Positions 47,443-55,386 of a stretch of DNA of 64,000 nt are shown piece after piece. The stretch is from Mesorhizobium norvegicum (lineage in GTDB: Bacteria > Pseudomonadota > Alphaproteobacteria > Rhizobiales > Rhizobiaceae), in NCBI RefSeq assembly GCF_004919685.1, contig NZ_SMYZ01000021.1, positions 280,746-344,745 on the forward strand, in the 5' to 3' direction. The notes below the pieces were generated by a model. That model ran no database searches. It was not told the origin of the DNA and saw nothing but the letters and a program-made list of their open reading frames with translations. Within the stretch, counting starts at the first letter, position 1. Every line of letters begins with the position of its first letter. The translations under genes were made by a program, and so were the position numbers.

Positions 47443-48867
47443 ATGGATTTCAACAGCATGAACCTGCATTCCGGCGCGCGGACCTTTTCCGTGACTTCTC
47501 CTGTCGACGGCTCGACCTACACGACGCGCTCTTATGTCGACGGTTCCACCATCGAGGCAGCGCTGACCCGGTCGCGTGGCGCCCTGCCGTCCTGGCGGCG
47601 GACGCCGCTGGCCGACAGGCTGGCGATCCTGCTGCGCTTCGGCGAGGAGATGAAGGCGCGGGCAACGCCGCTGGCCGAGATGGTGGCGTGGCAGATCGGC
47701 CGGCCGCTGTGGCAGGCCGACGAGACGCCGCGCCTGGCGCTGGTCGGACAGCTGCTTGCCGACATCGCACCGGAAACGCTGGCCGATGTGCCGTATCCTT
47801 CGGACGAAAACATCCGACGCTATGCCAAGCCGGTGGCGGGCGGCCTGCATCTGTCGATCTGCGCCTGGAATTACCCGACCGCAATGCTCGGCTATCTCGT
47901 GACCGCGCCGCTCGCGGCCGGCAATGTGGTGATCTTCAAGCATTCGCCGCAGACGCCATTGATCGCCGAACTGGCGGAAGAGGCTTTCCGTGCCGCCGGC
48001 GGCCCCGAGGGCGTGTTCCAAAGCTTGCATCTCGATCATGCCGATGCCGAGCGTTTGATCTCGTCAGGTGCCTTCAACGCGGTGAATTTCATCGGTTCGG
48101 TCAATGGCGGCCGGCGCGTCCATGCCGCCGCTGCCGGTACCTTCACGCAGGTTCATCTCGAACTCGGCGGCAAGGATCCGACCTATGTCCGCGCCGATGC
48201 CGATCTCGAGGCGACGATCCCGCAGATCGCCGAGGGCACCTATTCCAATGCCGGCCAGTCCTGCTGCTCGGTCGAGCGCATCTATGTCGACCAGGCGATC
48301 CATGACCGCTTCGTAGAAGCGCTGGTCGCCGAAACAGCGAAATGGACCATCGGCCATCCCTTTGCCGAGAAGCCGATGGTCGGCCCGGTGGTGCGCGCGA
48401 GTGCGGCCGACACCATTAGTGGTCTCACCGACAGCGCGGTGCGGGCAGGGGCCCGGCGGCTGATGCGGCGGGACGGAACGCTCAAGGCCTCTGGCCTCGG
48501 CGCCGCCTATGTCGCGCCGGAAGTGCTGGTGGGTGTCGATCACAGCATGCAGATCATGCGCGATGAGCTGTTCGGGCCGGTGGCCTGTATCCAGTCCGTC
48601 GGCAGCGATGACGAGGCGATCGGCCTGATGAACGACAGCGATTTCGGCCTCAGCGCCTCGATCTGGACCAGGGATATCGACCGCGGCGTGGCGCTGCTCG
48701 ACGAGGTCGAGGCCGGCACGGTCTATCTCAACCGCTGCGACCACGCCGACCTGCACCTGCCCTGGGGCGGCATCAAGAATTCCGGCCTCGGGCGCACCAA
48801 TGGCCGTGCCGGCCTGGCGGAAGCGACGGCGGCGAAGGCCTATCATGTCCGCTCCGTCATCGGCTGA
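47443..48867 (+). CDS. NAD(P)-dependent aldehyde dehydrogenase
   Basis: The product is 474 residues from the ATG at 47443; 47458 is an equally possible start. An in-frame ATG at 47398 lies within the operator palindrome and has no ribosome-binding site, so it is rejected. Motifs: cofactor site LSICAWNYPTAMLGYLVTAP, Glu in VHLELGGKDPTYV, and nucleophile Cys in NAGQSCCSVERIYVD. The end WGGIKNSGLGRTNGRAGLAE is typical. It would oxidise the aldehyde made by the divergent SDR enzyme. The hydrolase gene begins 16 bases after (or overlapping) its stop. Confidence 0.93.
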   Translation: MDFNSMNLHSGARTFSVTSPVDGSTYTTRSYVDGSTIEAALTRSRGALPSWRRTPLADRLAILLRFGEEMKARATPLAEMVAWQIGRPLWQADETPRLALVGQLLADIAPETLADVPYPSDENIRRYAKPVAGGLHLSICAWNYPTAMLGYLVTAPLAAGNVVIFKHSPQTPLIAELAEEAFRAAGGPEGVFQSLHLDHADAERLISSGAFNAVNFIGSVNGGRRVHAAAAGTFTQVHLELGGKDPTYVRADADLEATIPQIAEGTYSNAGQSCCSVERIYVDQAIHDRFVEALVAETAKWTIGHPFAEKPMVGPVVRASAADTISGLTDSAVRAGARRLMRRDGTLKASGLGAAYVAPEVLVGVDHSMQIMRDELFGPVACIQSVGSDDEAIGLMNDSDFGLSASIWTRDIDRGVALLDEVEAGTVYLNRCDHADLHLPWGGIKNSGLGRTNGRAGLAEATAAKAYHVRSVIG

Positions 48868-48883
48868 TCGAGAGGTCGGCCCG

Positions 48884-49687
48884 GTGAGCGCCGCGAACCT
48901 TGCAGGGCTTGACGATGGAGCAATCGCCGCGCTGGCCGCCGCCAGCGTCGAGCGGCTGCGCGTCGAGGCGGCAAGCCCCTATCTGCTCATCGCCGAACAT
49001 GCGGGCAATCTGGTGCCCGCGCCGTGGTCCGACCTTGGCCTCTCAGCACCCTATCTCGGCACGCATTTCGCTGTCGACATCGGCATCGATGCCCTGACGC
49101 GCCGCCTGTCGCAGACATTGCGGGCGCCGGCCGTGGTCGCGCATTATTCGCGGCTGTTCCTCGACTATAACAGGCCTGCCGGCGAATGGGATTTCATGCG
49201 CCCGGATCTCGGCGGCATTCCGGTGCCCGGCAATCTCGCACCCGATGCAGTCGATGTCAGGCTGCGCAAGATGATCGCCTGGGCGCCGGTCGAACAGGCT
49301 GTTATCGAGGCCGCGGCGGGCCGGCAGGCGCTGATCTCGGTGCATTCCTTCACCCCGGTGATGGGTGGTGTCAGGCGCAATGTCGACATCGGCGTGCTGT
49401 GGCGGGAGCCGTCCCCCTTCGTCACTTCGGTGTTGAAAACGCTTGGCGCGCGGGGCGCCGAGGCCGGGTTGAGGATCGGCGACAACGAGCCGTATGACTG
49501 GCGTCAGGCCGTCGGCTACACGCTGAACCGGCACGGGCTGGAGCAGGGCAGGCCCTGCCTCTATCTCGAAGTCCGCAACGACCTGCTTTCCGATCCGGAA
49601 ACATTCGAGCTCGTCAGCCGCGCCCTGGAGGATGCCTTTGCCACCGTCGCGATGTCGCTATGGCCGAAACCAGCCGTAGCCGTCTAA
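48884..49687 (+). CDS. N-formylglutamate amidohydrolase-family hydrolase
   Basis: The product is 267 residues from GTG 48884 (AGAGG eight bases upstream); an ATG at 48845, inside the end of the aldehyde dehydrogenase gene, is also possible. The family landmarks are LLIAEHAGNLVPAPWSDLGL, THFAVDIGIDALTRRLSQTL, HYSRLFLDYNRPAGEWDFMR and LISVHSFTPVMGGVRRNVDI. Family members cleave N-formylglutamate to glutamate and formate. In a locus with a PuuA-like synthetase and no histidine-degradation genes, release of glutamate from a gamma-glutamyl intermediate is a plausible alternative role. The substrate is inferred only. Confidence 0.88.
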   Translation: MSAANLAGLDDGAIAALAAASVERLRVEAASPYLLIAEHAGNLVPAPWSDLGLSAPYLGTHFAVDIGIDALTRRLSQTLRAPAVVAHYSRLFLDYNRPAGEWDFMRPDLGGIPVPGNLAPDAVDVRLRKMIAWAPVEQAVIEAAAGRQALISVHSFTPVMGGVRRNVDIGVLWREPSPFVTSVLKTLGARGAEAGLRIGDNEPYDWRQAVGYTLNRHGLEQGRPCLYLEVRNDLLSDPETFELVSRALEDAFATVAMSLWPKPAVAV

Positions 49688-49804
49688 AGCGATTCGCCGA
49701 ACGGCGAACCGCTTTATCTCTTTGTTTTGACGCAGTTCCCCAGGGAAAGCGCGATGCGCTTTTCCCGGGAAAACCGCCGCACACTTTTCCTGGAATCGCT
49801 CTAG
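49684..49804. repeat. Palindromic intergenic element, family B, copy 1 (121 bases)
   Basis: The element begins within the stop codon of the hydrolase gene (CTAAAGC) and ends GCTCTAG. It contains one hairpin (GATTCGCCG/CGGCGAACC) and a second with the core GGGAAAACCGCCGCACACTT joined to TTCCTGGAAT. Compared with the copy at 56829 it has an enlarged middle stem (CAGGGAAAGCGC / GCGCTTTTCCCG). It lies between the hydrolase and the regulator gene. Confidence 0.75.
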
Positions 49805-49875
49805 AGGCTGGACGCCCCAAGGCCGCCCGGCTAGAGTTTGTCGAATTGGAAACACGACAGCCAAGGGCGCGGGCG

Positions 49876-50460
49876 ATGCAGGGCAATGTGGGCAGCAAGA
49901 TCCGCGATGCGCGCAAGGAGCAGAACATCACGCTGCGCGATCTCAGCGAACGCTCGGGCCTTTCGGTTTCGCAATTGTCGAAACTGGAGAACGGCAAAGC
50001 CCGGCTGACGGTCGACGTCGCGCTGATGATCGCCGGCGTGCTGCATGTGCCGGTGGCCTCCTTCCTGTTCAGCCCGAAGCCGGGCATGCAGGCGCGGCGC
50101 TCGATCACGCGCGCCGGCAGCGGCATCCTGCACCAGGGCAACGCGATGGAATTCGAGGTCCTGTGCAGCGATTTTCGCGACAAGACCAACATTTTCTGGC
50201 GTGTAACGCTGCGCGCGCGGAGCTTCGAGGAGAACGGCGGCTGGCGCAGCCATTCGGGCGAGGAGTTCATCCACGTGCTGAGCGGCAGCCTGGAACTGCA
50301 CACGATCCATTATGACCCCACAGTGCTGCAGCCGGGCGACAGCATTCTTTTCGACGGCGAAATGCAGCATGCCTATATCGCGCTGGGCGACGAGCCGGTG
50401 ATCATGCTGATGTCGAACACCGTGCCGCGCGACGGGCTGCCGGCCGGCGCTGGGGTCTGA
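49876..50460 (+). CDS. XRE-cupin transcriptional regulator (PuuR-like)
   Basis: The product is 194 residues from the ATG at 49876; the open frame upstream runs back through a repeat element and is not credible. The N-terminus is a helix-turn-helix of the XRE type (SKIRDARKEQNITLRDLSER, SGLSVSQLSKLENGKARLTV). The C-terminus is a cupin domain (SHSGEEFIHVLSGSLELHTI; LQPGDSILFDGEMQHAYIAL) that would sense the substrate. PuuR, the repressor of the E. coli putrescine pathway, has the same plan. It sits in the middle of the proposed regulon and is the best candidate for reading the palindromes at 47388 and 50510. Confidence 0.93.
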   Translation: MQGNVGSKIRDARKEQNITLRDLSERSGLSVSQLSKLENGKARLTVDVALMIAGVLHVPVASFLFSPKPGMQARRSITRAGSGILHQGNAMEFEVLCSDFRDKTNIFWRVTLRARSFEENGGWRSHSGEEFIHVLSGSLELHTIHYDPTVLQPGDSILFDGEMQHAYIALGDEPVIMLMSNTVPRDGLPAGAGV

Positions 50461-50480
50461 TCCCGGCCTGACCGGAATCC

Positions 50481-50503
50481 GGGCTCGAAAGTTCGAGCCC
50501 TTT
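50481..50503 (+). terminator. Intrinsic terminator after the XRE-cupin gene
   Basis: GGGCTCGAA-AG-TTCGAGCCC is a perfect 9-base-pair stem 20 bases after the stop codon, followed by TTTAAGAATATTTT. It separates the regulator gene from the transporter promoter. Confidence 0.7.
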
Positions 50504-50509
50504 AAGAAT

Positions 50510-50528
50510 ATTTTCTAAAATGGAAAAA
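50510..50528. promoter_or_regulatory. Operator palindrome 2 (transporter / glutamine synthetase operon)
   Basis: ATTTTCTA-AAA-TGGAAAAA shares 15 of 19 positions with the palindrome at 47388, including the central CTA/CCA-AAA-TGGAAAA. A further half-site TATGGAAAAG occurs at 50538-50547, inside the promoter spacer. Confidence 0.6.
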
Positions 50529-50533
50529 AATAC

Positions 50534-50562
50534 TTGTTATGGAAAAGTCCGGGGTCTAGCAT
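50534..50562 (+). promoter_or_regulatory. Likely promoter of the branched-chain-type transporter operon
   Basis: TTGTTA (50534-50539), a 17-base spacer and TAGCAT (50557-50562) form a fair sigma-70 promoter. It lies 55 bases before the first transporter gene and next to operator palindrome 2. Confidence 0.5.
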
Positions 50563-50617
50563 CCTGTTGACCGGCCGACAGGAGAAATAGCCATCGGCCG
50601 GATGGGAGATGTGACCG

Positions 50618-51343
50618 ATGCTGTCGGTTGAGGCAGTCAGCAAGACCTTTGGCGGCGTGCAGGCGTTGCGCAGTGCCTCGCTGGCCTGCGAGGCCGGCGA
50701 AATCCTCGGCCTGATCGGCCCCAATGGCGCGGGAAAATCCACTCTGGTCAACGCCATCTCCGGCGTGCTCAAGCCGGACACCGGCAGTGTCAGGCTGGGG
50801 GGCAAGGAGATCACAGGCCACGGTCCCGAATATTGCGCCCGGGCGGGCGTCGCGCGTACGTTCCAGACTATCCGCCTGTTCAAGGATTTGACCGTTCGGC
50901 AGAATGTCGAGGTCGCTCATATCACGTGCCAGGCGGTGCGGCCGGAAGCGGCGGCACGCATCGGCGTCGATCAACTGCTTGCCCAATATCAGCTGGACGG
51001 CTTCGCCGACGTTCCGGCTGGAACGCTGTCCTATGGCAGCCAGCGCCGGCTCGAAATCGCCCGCGCGCTGGCGTTGGGTCCATCGCTGCTGCTGCTCGAC
51101 GAGCCGGCGGCCGGTCTCAATGAAGGTGAGTCCGAAACGCTCGCGGTGGCGATCGAGGGCATTCGCAGGGATGTCGGCTGCGCGACCATCGTCATCGATC
51201 ACGATTTGCGCTTCATCAACCGGCTTTGCGACCGGCTCTGTGTCATGGACCAGGGCCAGGTGATCGCGTCCGGGCAGACCGAAATGGTGTGGCGCGATCC
51301 GCGCGTCATCGAGGTTTATGTCGGGCAGTCCGAGACATCGTGA
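50618..51343 (+). CDS. Branched-chain-amino-acid-type ABC ATPase (LivG-like)
   Basis: The product is 241 residues. Walker A GPNGAGKST, the LivG-type ARAGVARTFQTIRLFKDLTV (Q-loop), a shortened signature YGSQRRLEIARALAL, Walker B LLLLDEPAAGLNEGE and the switch His in IVIDHDLRFINRLC are all present. It is the first gene of a five-subunit transporter followed by the glutamine synthetase-like gene. Liv-type systems carry amino acids, amides, urea and short acids; specificity is not decidable here. Confidence 0.92.
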   Translation: MLSVEAVSKTFGGVQALRSASLACEAGEILGLIGPNGAGKSTLVNAISGVLKPDTGSVRLGGKEITGHGPEYCARAGVARTFQTIRLFKDLTVRQNVEVAHITCQAVRPEAAARIGVDQLLAQYQLDGFADVPAGTLSYGSQRRLEIARALALGPSLLLLDEPAAGLNEGESETLAVAIEGIRRDVGCATIVIDHDLRFINRLCDRLCVMDQGQVIASGQTEMVWRDPRVIEVYVGQSETS

Positions 51344-51386
51344 CGGCGCCCCGCAACGTCAACAACAAGGGAGAAGGAGGGGTTCA

Positions 51387-52541
51387 ATGGACAAGATGAT
51401 TTTGGGGGCCGCGGTCGTGGCGGCGGGGCTTTTGCAGGTGACGCATGCCGGCGCCGCAGACCTGAAGATTGGTCTCGCCGTGGCGATGACCGGCACCTAC
51501 GCGCCCTACAGCGAGGCCGAAGGGGCACGCTGCATGGCCGACAAATTGAACAAGGCTGCAGGCGCCGGTGATCCCAAGGTCGAGCTGATGATCGAGGACA
51601 ACCGCTCCGATCCGCAGCTTTCGGTGTCGCTCGGCCAGAAATTCCTCGACGCCGGCGCCCAGATCATCACCGGTGTGCCGTTCCCGGATGCGCTGATCCC
51701 GACAGCGCAAATCGCCGCGCCCTACGGCGCCACAGTGTTCTCGGCGCCGAACACGCAGCTCGAGATGCAGCAGGCCGGCCTCGACAATTTCATCGCCGGC
51801 GCGGTGCCGGATCCGATCAATGCGGCAGCGACCGCCAATGCGCTCTACGGCAAGGGTGCACGCACCGTGGCGCTGATGGTCTCGCCCGATGCCGGTTCCT
51901 ATTCGGAAAAGCTGCCGGAATGGTTCGGCGAAGTGTTCGAACATCTCGGCGGCAAGGTCGTCTCCAAGCTCAACTACTCCTGGGGCACATCAGACTGGTC
52001 GCCACAAATCGCCAGCATCAAGGCGCTGCCGCAGAAGCCGGACGCCATCCACATCTGCGGCGTGCTGCCGGATGTCGGCATTTTCATCCGCCAGCTGCGC
52101 GCCAATGGCTATGACGGCTGGGTCGCCGGCTGCGATGCCTTCGACGACAAGTCGCTGGAGGGCACCGTGGGTGATCCCGCCTCGCTGGAGAAGGTGATGT
52201 TCGCCACCCATGGCGCGACTGGCGTCGACAGCCCGATCGACAAGTTCCTCGCCCAGTGCAAGGCCGACGGCTACAAGATCAACGGCATCTTCGACGCGCT
52301 CGGCGCCGACATGGTGCAGATCAGCTATGAGGCGGCGAAGAAGTCCGGCACCGTTGAGCCCGCCGCCTTGCGCGAGGCGATCCGCGCGCCGGGCGGTTAT
52401 CCCGGCACTACGGCGCCGATCATCTCCTTCGCCGAGAAGAAGGGCTATCCGGTCAAGGCGGTGCCGGTGATGGGATTCGCGAACGGCAAGCGGGTGCTGA
52501 TCACCGACACGCCCCCGACCTTCGTTCCGGCGCTGAACTGA
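51387..52541 (+). CDS. Branched-chain-type ABC substrate-binding protein (LivK-like)
   Basis: The product is 384 residues from the ATG at 51387 with GGAGAAGGAGG upstream. A signal peptide (residues 1-22, ending THAGA) precedes DLKIGLAVAMTGTYAPYSEA, the usual start of this periplasmic-binding-protein type I family. Two-lobed fold segments include MIEDNRSDPQLSVSLGQKFL and AAPYGATVFSAPNTQLEMQQ. It lies between the two ATPase genes, an unusual internal position. The ligand is unknown; context suggests a small amine or amino alcohol. Confidence 0.92.
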   Translation: MDKMILGAAVVAAGLLQVTHAGAADLKIGLAVAMTGTYAPYSEAEGARCMADKLNKAAGAGDPKVELMIEDNRSDPQLSVSLGQKFLDAGAQIITGVPFPDALIPTAQIAAPYGATVFSAPNTQLEMQQAGLDNFIAGAVPDPINAAATANALYGKGARTVALMVSPDAGSYSEKLPEWFGEVFEHLGGKVVSKLNYSWGTSDWSPQIASIKALPQKPDAIHICGVLPDVGIFIRQLRANGYDGWVAGCDAFDDKSLEGTVGDPASLEKVMFATHGATGVDSPIDKFLAQCKADGYKINGIFDALGADMVQISYEAAKKSGTVEPAALREAIRAPGGYPGTTAPIISFAEKKGYPVKAVPVMGFANGKRVLITDTPPTFVPALN

Positions 52542-52588
52542 CGGGCATCAGTCATGATGGATCGAGCCTTCGCAGCGCAGGCCTCGTC

Positions 52589-53293
52589 GTGTTGAGCGTC
52601 GACAATCTGGTCGTCCGCTACGGCGCGGTGAGCGCGGTGCGTGACCTCAGCCTGAAGGTCGGGCGGGGCGAACTTGTCGCCCTGCTCGGTCCCAACGGCG
52701 CCGGCAAGAGCTCGACCATCAACGCGCTGACCGGTCTGGTCACGCCGGCTTCCGGCCGCATCGTTCTCGACGGCCAGGACATTTCGCGTGTCCGCACCGA
52801 GGACCGCATTCGCGCCGGCCTGACCTCGACGCCGGAAGGCCGGCACATCTTCGCCAATCTGACGGTCGGCGAGAACCTGCGGCTTGGCGCGGCGATACGG
52901 CGCGATCCCAAGGGCGTGCACCAGGATATCGAGCGCTTCCTGGCGTTGTTTCCGGTTCTTTCCGAACGCTACGGGCAAGCGGCCGGTACGCTTTCCGGTG
53001 GCGAGCAGCAGATGCTGGCCATCGCCAGGTCGCTGATGTCGCGGCCGAAGCTTTTGCTGCTCGACGAGCCGTCGCTAGGGCTGGCGCCGAAGATCGTCGT
53101 GCAGATCTTCGATTTCATCGGCGAGCTGAAGGCGGAAGGGCTGACGCTGCTGGTGGTCGAGCAGAACGCCAGGCAAGCGCTACGCTTCGCCGACCGCGTC
53201 TATGTCGTCAGTGCCGGCACGCTTCGCCACAGCGGGCCGCCGTCCAGCCTTGCCGACGAACACGGCCTCTTCAACCTCTATATCGGCGGGTAG
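52589..53293 (+). CDS. Branched-chain-type ABC ATPase (LivF-like)
   Basis: The product is 234 residues beginning GTG (or the TTG three bases later). Walker A GPNGAGKSS, the LivF-type GLTSTPEGRHIFANLTVGEN, signature LSGGEQQMLAIARSLMSRPK, Walker B LLLLDEPSLGLAP and the closing VVEQNARQALRFADRVYVV are present. It pairs with the LivG-like ATPase at 50618. The permease gene follows 8 bases later. Confidence 0.93.
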   Translation: MLSVDNLVVRYGAVSAVRDLSLKVGRGELVALLGPNGAGKSSTINALTGLVTPASGRIVLDGQDISRVRTEDRIRAGLTSTPEGRHIFANLTVGENLRLGAAIRRDPKGVHQDIERFLALFPVLSERYGQAAGTLSGGEQQMLAIARSLMSRPKLLLLDEPSLGLAPKIVVQIFDFIGELKAEGLTLLVVEQNARQALRFADRVYVVSAGTLRHSGPPSSLADEHGLFNLYIGG

Positions 53294-53301
53294 GCGGCGA
53301 C

Positions 53302-54201
53302 ATGGACTATGCCTTGCAGCAGCTTCTCAATGCGTTGGCCTTCGGTGCGGAATATTCGCTGGTGGCACTCGGCCTCGCGGTGGTGTTCTCGATCATGGGC
53401 CTGGTCAATTTCGCCCATGGCGAGATCATCGGCGTTTCGGCCTACAGCGTATTCCTGGCCGCCGCGCTCGGAATGACCTCACCTATCGTTGCGGTACTGC
53501 TTGCTGTCGCCGCAGCGGCGCTGGCTGCCATCGCCTTCGAGCGGGTGGCGTTCCGGCCCGTGCGCTATGCGCCGACGACGACCGGGCTGCTTACCGCCTT
53601 CGGCGTCTCGATCGTCGTGCAGAACCTGTTCATGCTGCTGATCTCGCCAAAGCCGCAATCGGTCTCGATCCTCAACGGGCTGAACCAGATGTGGTTCTTC
53701 GGTCCTTTCGCGGTGTCGTCGCTGCAGGTGATGGAGCTTATCGTCTCCGGCCTGACCATCCTGGCCCTTGTGCTGTTTCTCAACCGCTCGACGCTTGGCC
53801 TCGCCATCCGCGCTGCATCGCGCGATTTCGCCACGGTGCGGCTGATGGGTATCAAGGCGAATCGGGTGATCGCCACCGCCTTCGCCATCTCCGGCGCGCT
53901 GGCCGGCATCGCCGCCGTCTTCATCATCGCGCGGCGCGGCAGCGTCTCGCCCGATCTTGGCTTCAGCCTGGTCTTGAAGGCGTTCGTCGCCTGCGTGATC
54001 GGCGGCTTCGGCTCGCTGGCGGGGGCGGCGGCCGGCGGCATGCTGCTCGGCTTCATCGAGGTCGGCCTGCTGGTTGCGTTGCCGCAGGAATATGGGGGCT
54101 TCAAGGACGCGCTGACCTACGTGATCATCGTCGCGCTGCTTGTCTACCGGCCGGAAGGCCTGCTCGGCCAGCGGGTCGAACTCGGCGACAAGGAGATTTG
54201 A
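53302..54201 (+). CDS. Branched-chain-type ABC permease (LivH-like)
   Basis: The product is 299 residues with eight or so hydrophobic segments. The N-terminal LQQLLNALAFGAEYSLVALG and GLVNFAHGEIIGVSAYSVFL are typical LivH sequences, as is the loop LGLAIRAASRDFATVRLMGI followed by ANRVIATAFAISGALAGIAA. It is the first of two membrane subunits; the second follows after one base. Confidence 0.93.
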   Translation: MDYALQQLLNALAFGAEYSLVALGLAVVFSIMGLVNFAHGEIIGVSAYSVFLAAALGMTSPIVAVLLAVAAAALAAIAFERVAFRPVRYAPTTTGLLTAFGVSIVVQNLFMLLISPKPQSVSILNGLNQMWFFGPFAVSSLQVMELIVSGLTILALVLFLNRSTLGLAIRAASRDFATVRLMGIKANRVIATAFAISGALAGIAAVFIIARRGSVSPDLGFSLVLKAFVACVIGGFGSLAGAAAGGMLLGFIEVGLLVALPQEYGGFKDALTYVIIVALLVYRPEGLLGQRVELGDKEI

Positions 54202-54202
54202 G

Positions 54203-55288
54203 GTGTCGCAGGCAATCGAAGAGACCGCATCTGCGCCTGCTGCTGTCGCACAGCCCCGTGCTGCGCTGACGCGCTCGCTCATCGGCGGGTTGGTGACGTC
54301 GCTGCCTGTGCTGGTGGTCGGGCTGCTGATCCTGAATTTCGCGCCGACCTACTACACCTATCTGGCGCTCGGCGCCTTCGTGAACCTGATCGTCGTCGTC
54401 GGCCTGCAAGTGTTCATGGGCAACAGCAACATAGCCAATCTCGGCCACAGTGCCTTTGTCGGCCTCGGCGCCTATGGCGTCGCCATCCTGTCGACGCCGC
54501 TGGCCATGAAGAAGCTGTCGATCCCCCATGCGCCGTTCGGCTTTGCGACGCTGCAACTCGATCCGGTGTCGTCGGCGCTCATCGCGCTCATCGCGGTCGG
54601 CATCGTCGCCGCCGTCAGCGGCAAGGTGATCAGCCGCCTGTCGGGCGTCGCCGCGACCATCGTCAGCCTGGCGCTTTTGATCATCGTTCATTCGGTGTTT
54701 CTCAACTGGACCGATCTGTTCAAGGGCAACCAGGCTTTCTTCGGCATCCCGAAGGTGGTCGGGCTGCCCTGGATGATGGTGTTTTCGGTGGTGGTGATCG
54801 TGCTGGCGCGGCTGTTCAAGGACAGCCGCTGGGGCCTGCAGCTCCGCGCCAGCGCCCAGAGCCCGCAGGCTTCTGCCGCACTCGGCATCGATGCGAAAAA
54901 GCTACGGCTGATGTCGTGGGTGTTGTCGGCGCTGATCTGTGGCCTGGCCGGCATCCTCTACGCCTATTTCGCCGGCACGATCAGCCCGAAACTGTTCTAC
55001 TTCCAGATGATTTTCAACACGCTGGCGATGCTGATCCTGGGGGGCATGGCGACGGTGACCGGCGCGGTGACCGGCGTGATCGTGCTTTCGGTCGGGCTCG
55101 AATTCATCCGCAGCATCGAATCCGGCGTGACGATCGCCGGCATCCAACTGCCGCAATTGCTCGGGCTGTCTGGTGTGGCGCTCGGCGTCGTCATCGTGCT
55201 TTGCATGGCCTTTCGGCCGAGCGGCATCAGCGGGCGCTACGAGCTCGATGAACTGTTGTCGCGATTTTTCAGGCGCAACGCAAAATAG
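54203..55288 (+). CDS. Branched-chain-type ABC permease (LivM-like)
   Basis: The product is 361 residues from GTG 54203 (AAGGAG upstream), one base after the LivH-like gene. LivM features are NLIVVVGLQVFMGNSNIANL, GHSAFVGLGAYGVAIL and WGLQLRASAQSPQASAALGI, with GLAGILYAYFAGTISP. Around ten hydrophobic segments are visible. The next gene is the glutamine synthetase-like one, 98 bases on, with a repeat element between. Confidence 0.92.
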   Translation: MSQAIEETASAPAAVAQPRAALTRSLIGGLVTSLPVLVVGLLILNFAPTYYTYLALGAFVNLIVVVGLQVFMGNSNIANLGHSAFVGLGAYGVAILSTPLAMKKLSIPHAPFGFATLQLDPVSSALIALIAVGIVAAVSGKVISRLSGVAATIVSLALLIIVHSVFLNWTDLFKGNQAFFGIPKVVGLPWMMVFSVVVIVLARLFKDSRWGLQLRASAQSPQASAALGIDAKKLRLMSWVLSALICGLAGILYAYFAGTISPKLFYFQMIFNTLAMLILGGMATVTGAVTGVIVLSVGLEFIRSIESGVTIAGIQLPQLLGLSGVALGVVIVLCMAFRPSGISGRYELDELLSRFFRRNAK

Positions 55289-55311
55289 CGGAGCGTCTCT
55301 CTCTTTCTTCT

Positions 55312-55362
55312 AACGCAATTCCGGACGGAAAACCGTTTCACACTTTTCCTGGAATTGCTCCG
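55312..55362. repeat. Palindromic intergenic element, family B, copy 2 (short)
   Basis: This short copy has only the core hairpin: AATTCC (55317-55322) and GGAATT (55351-55356) enclose CGGAAAACCGTTTCACACTT and TTCC. It lies inside the operon between the LivM-like gene and the glutamine synthetase-like gene, ending 24 bases before the latter's GTG. Confidence 0.7.
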
Positions 55363-55386
55363 AGTTTTCCTGGTGGAGGTCTGAAC

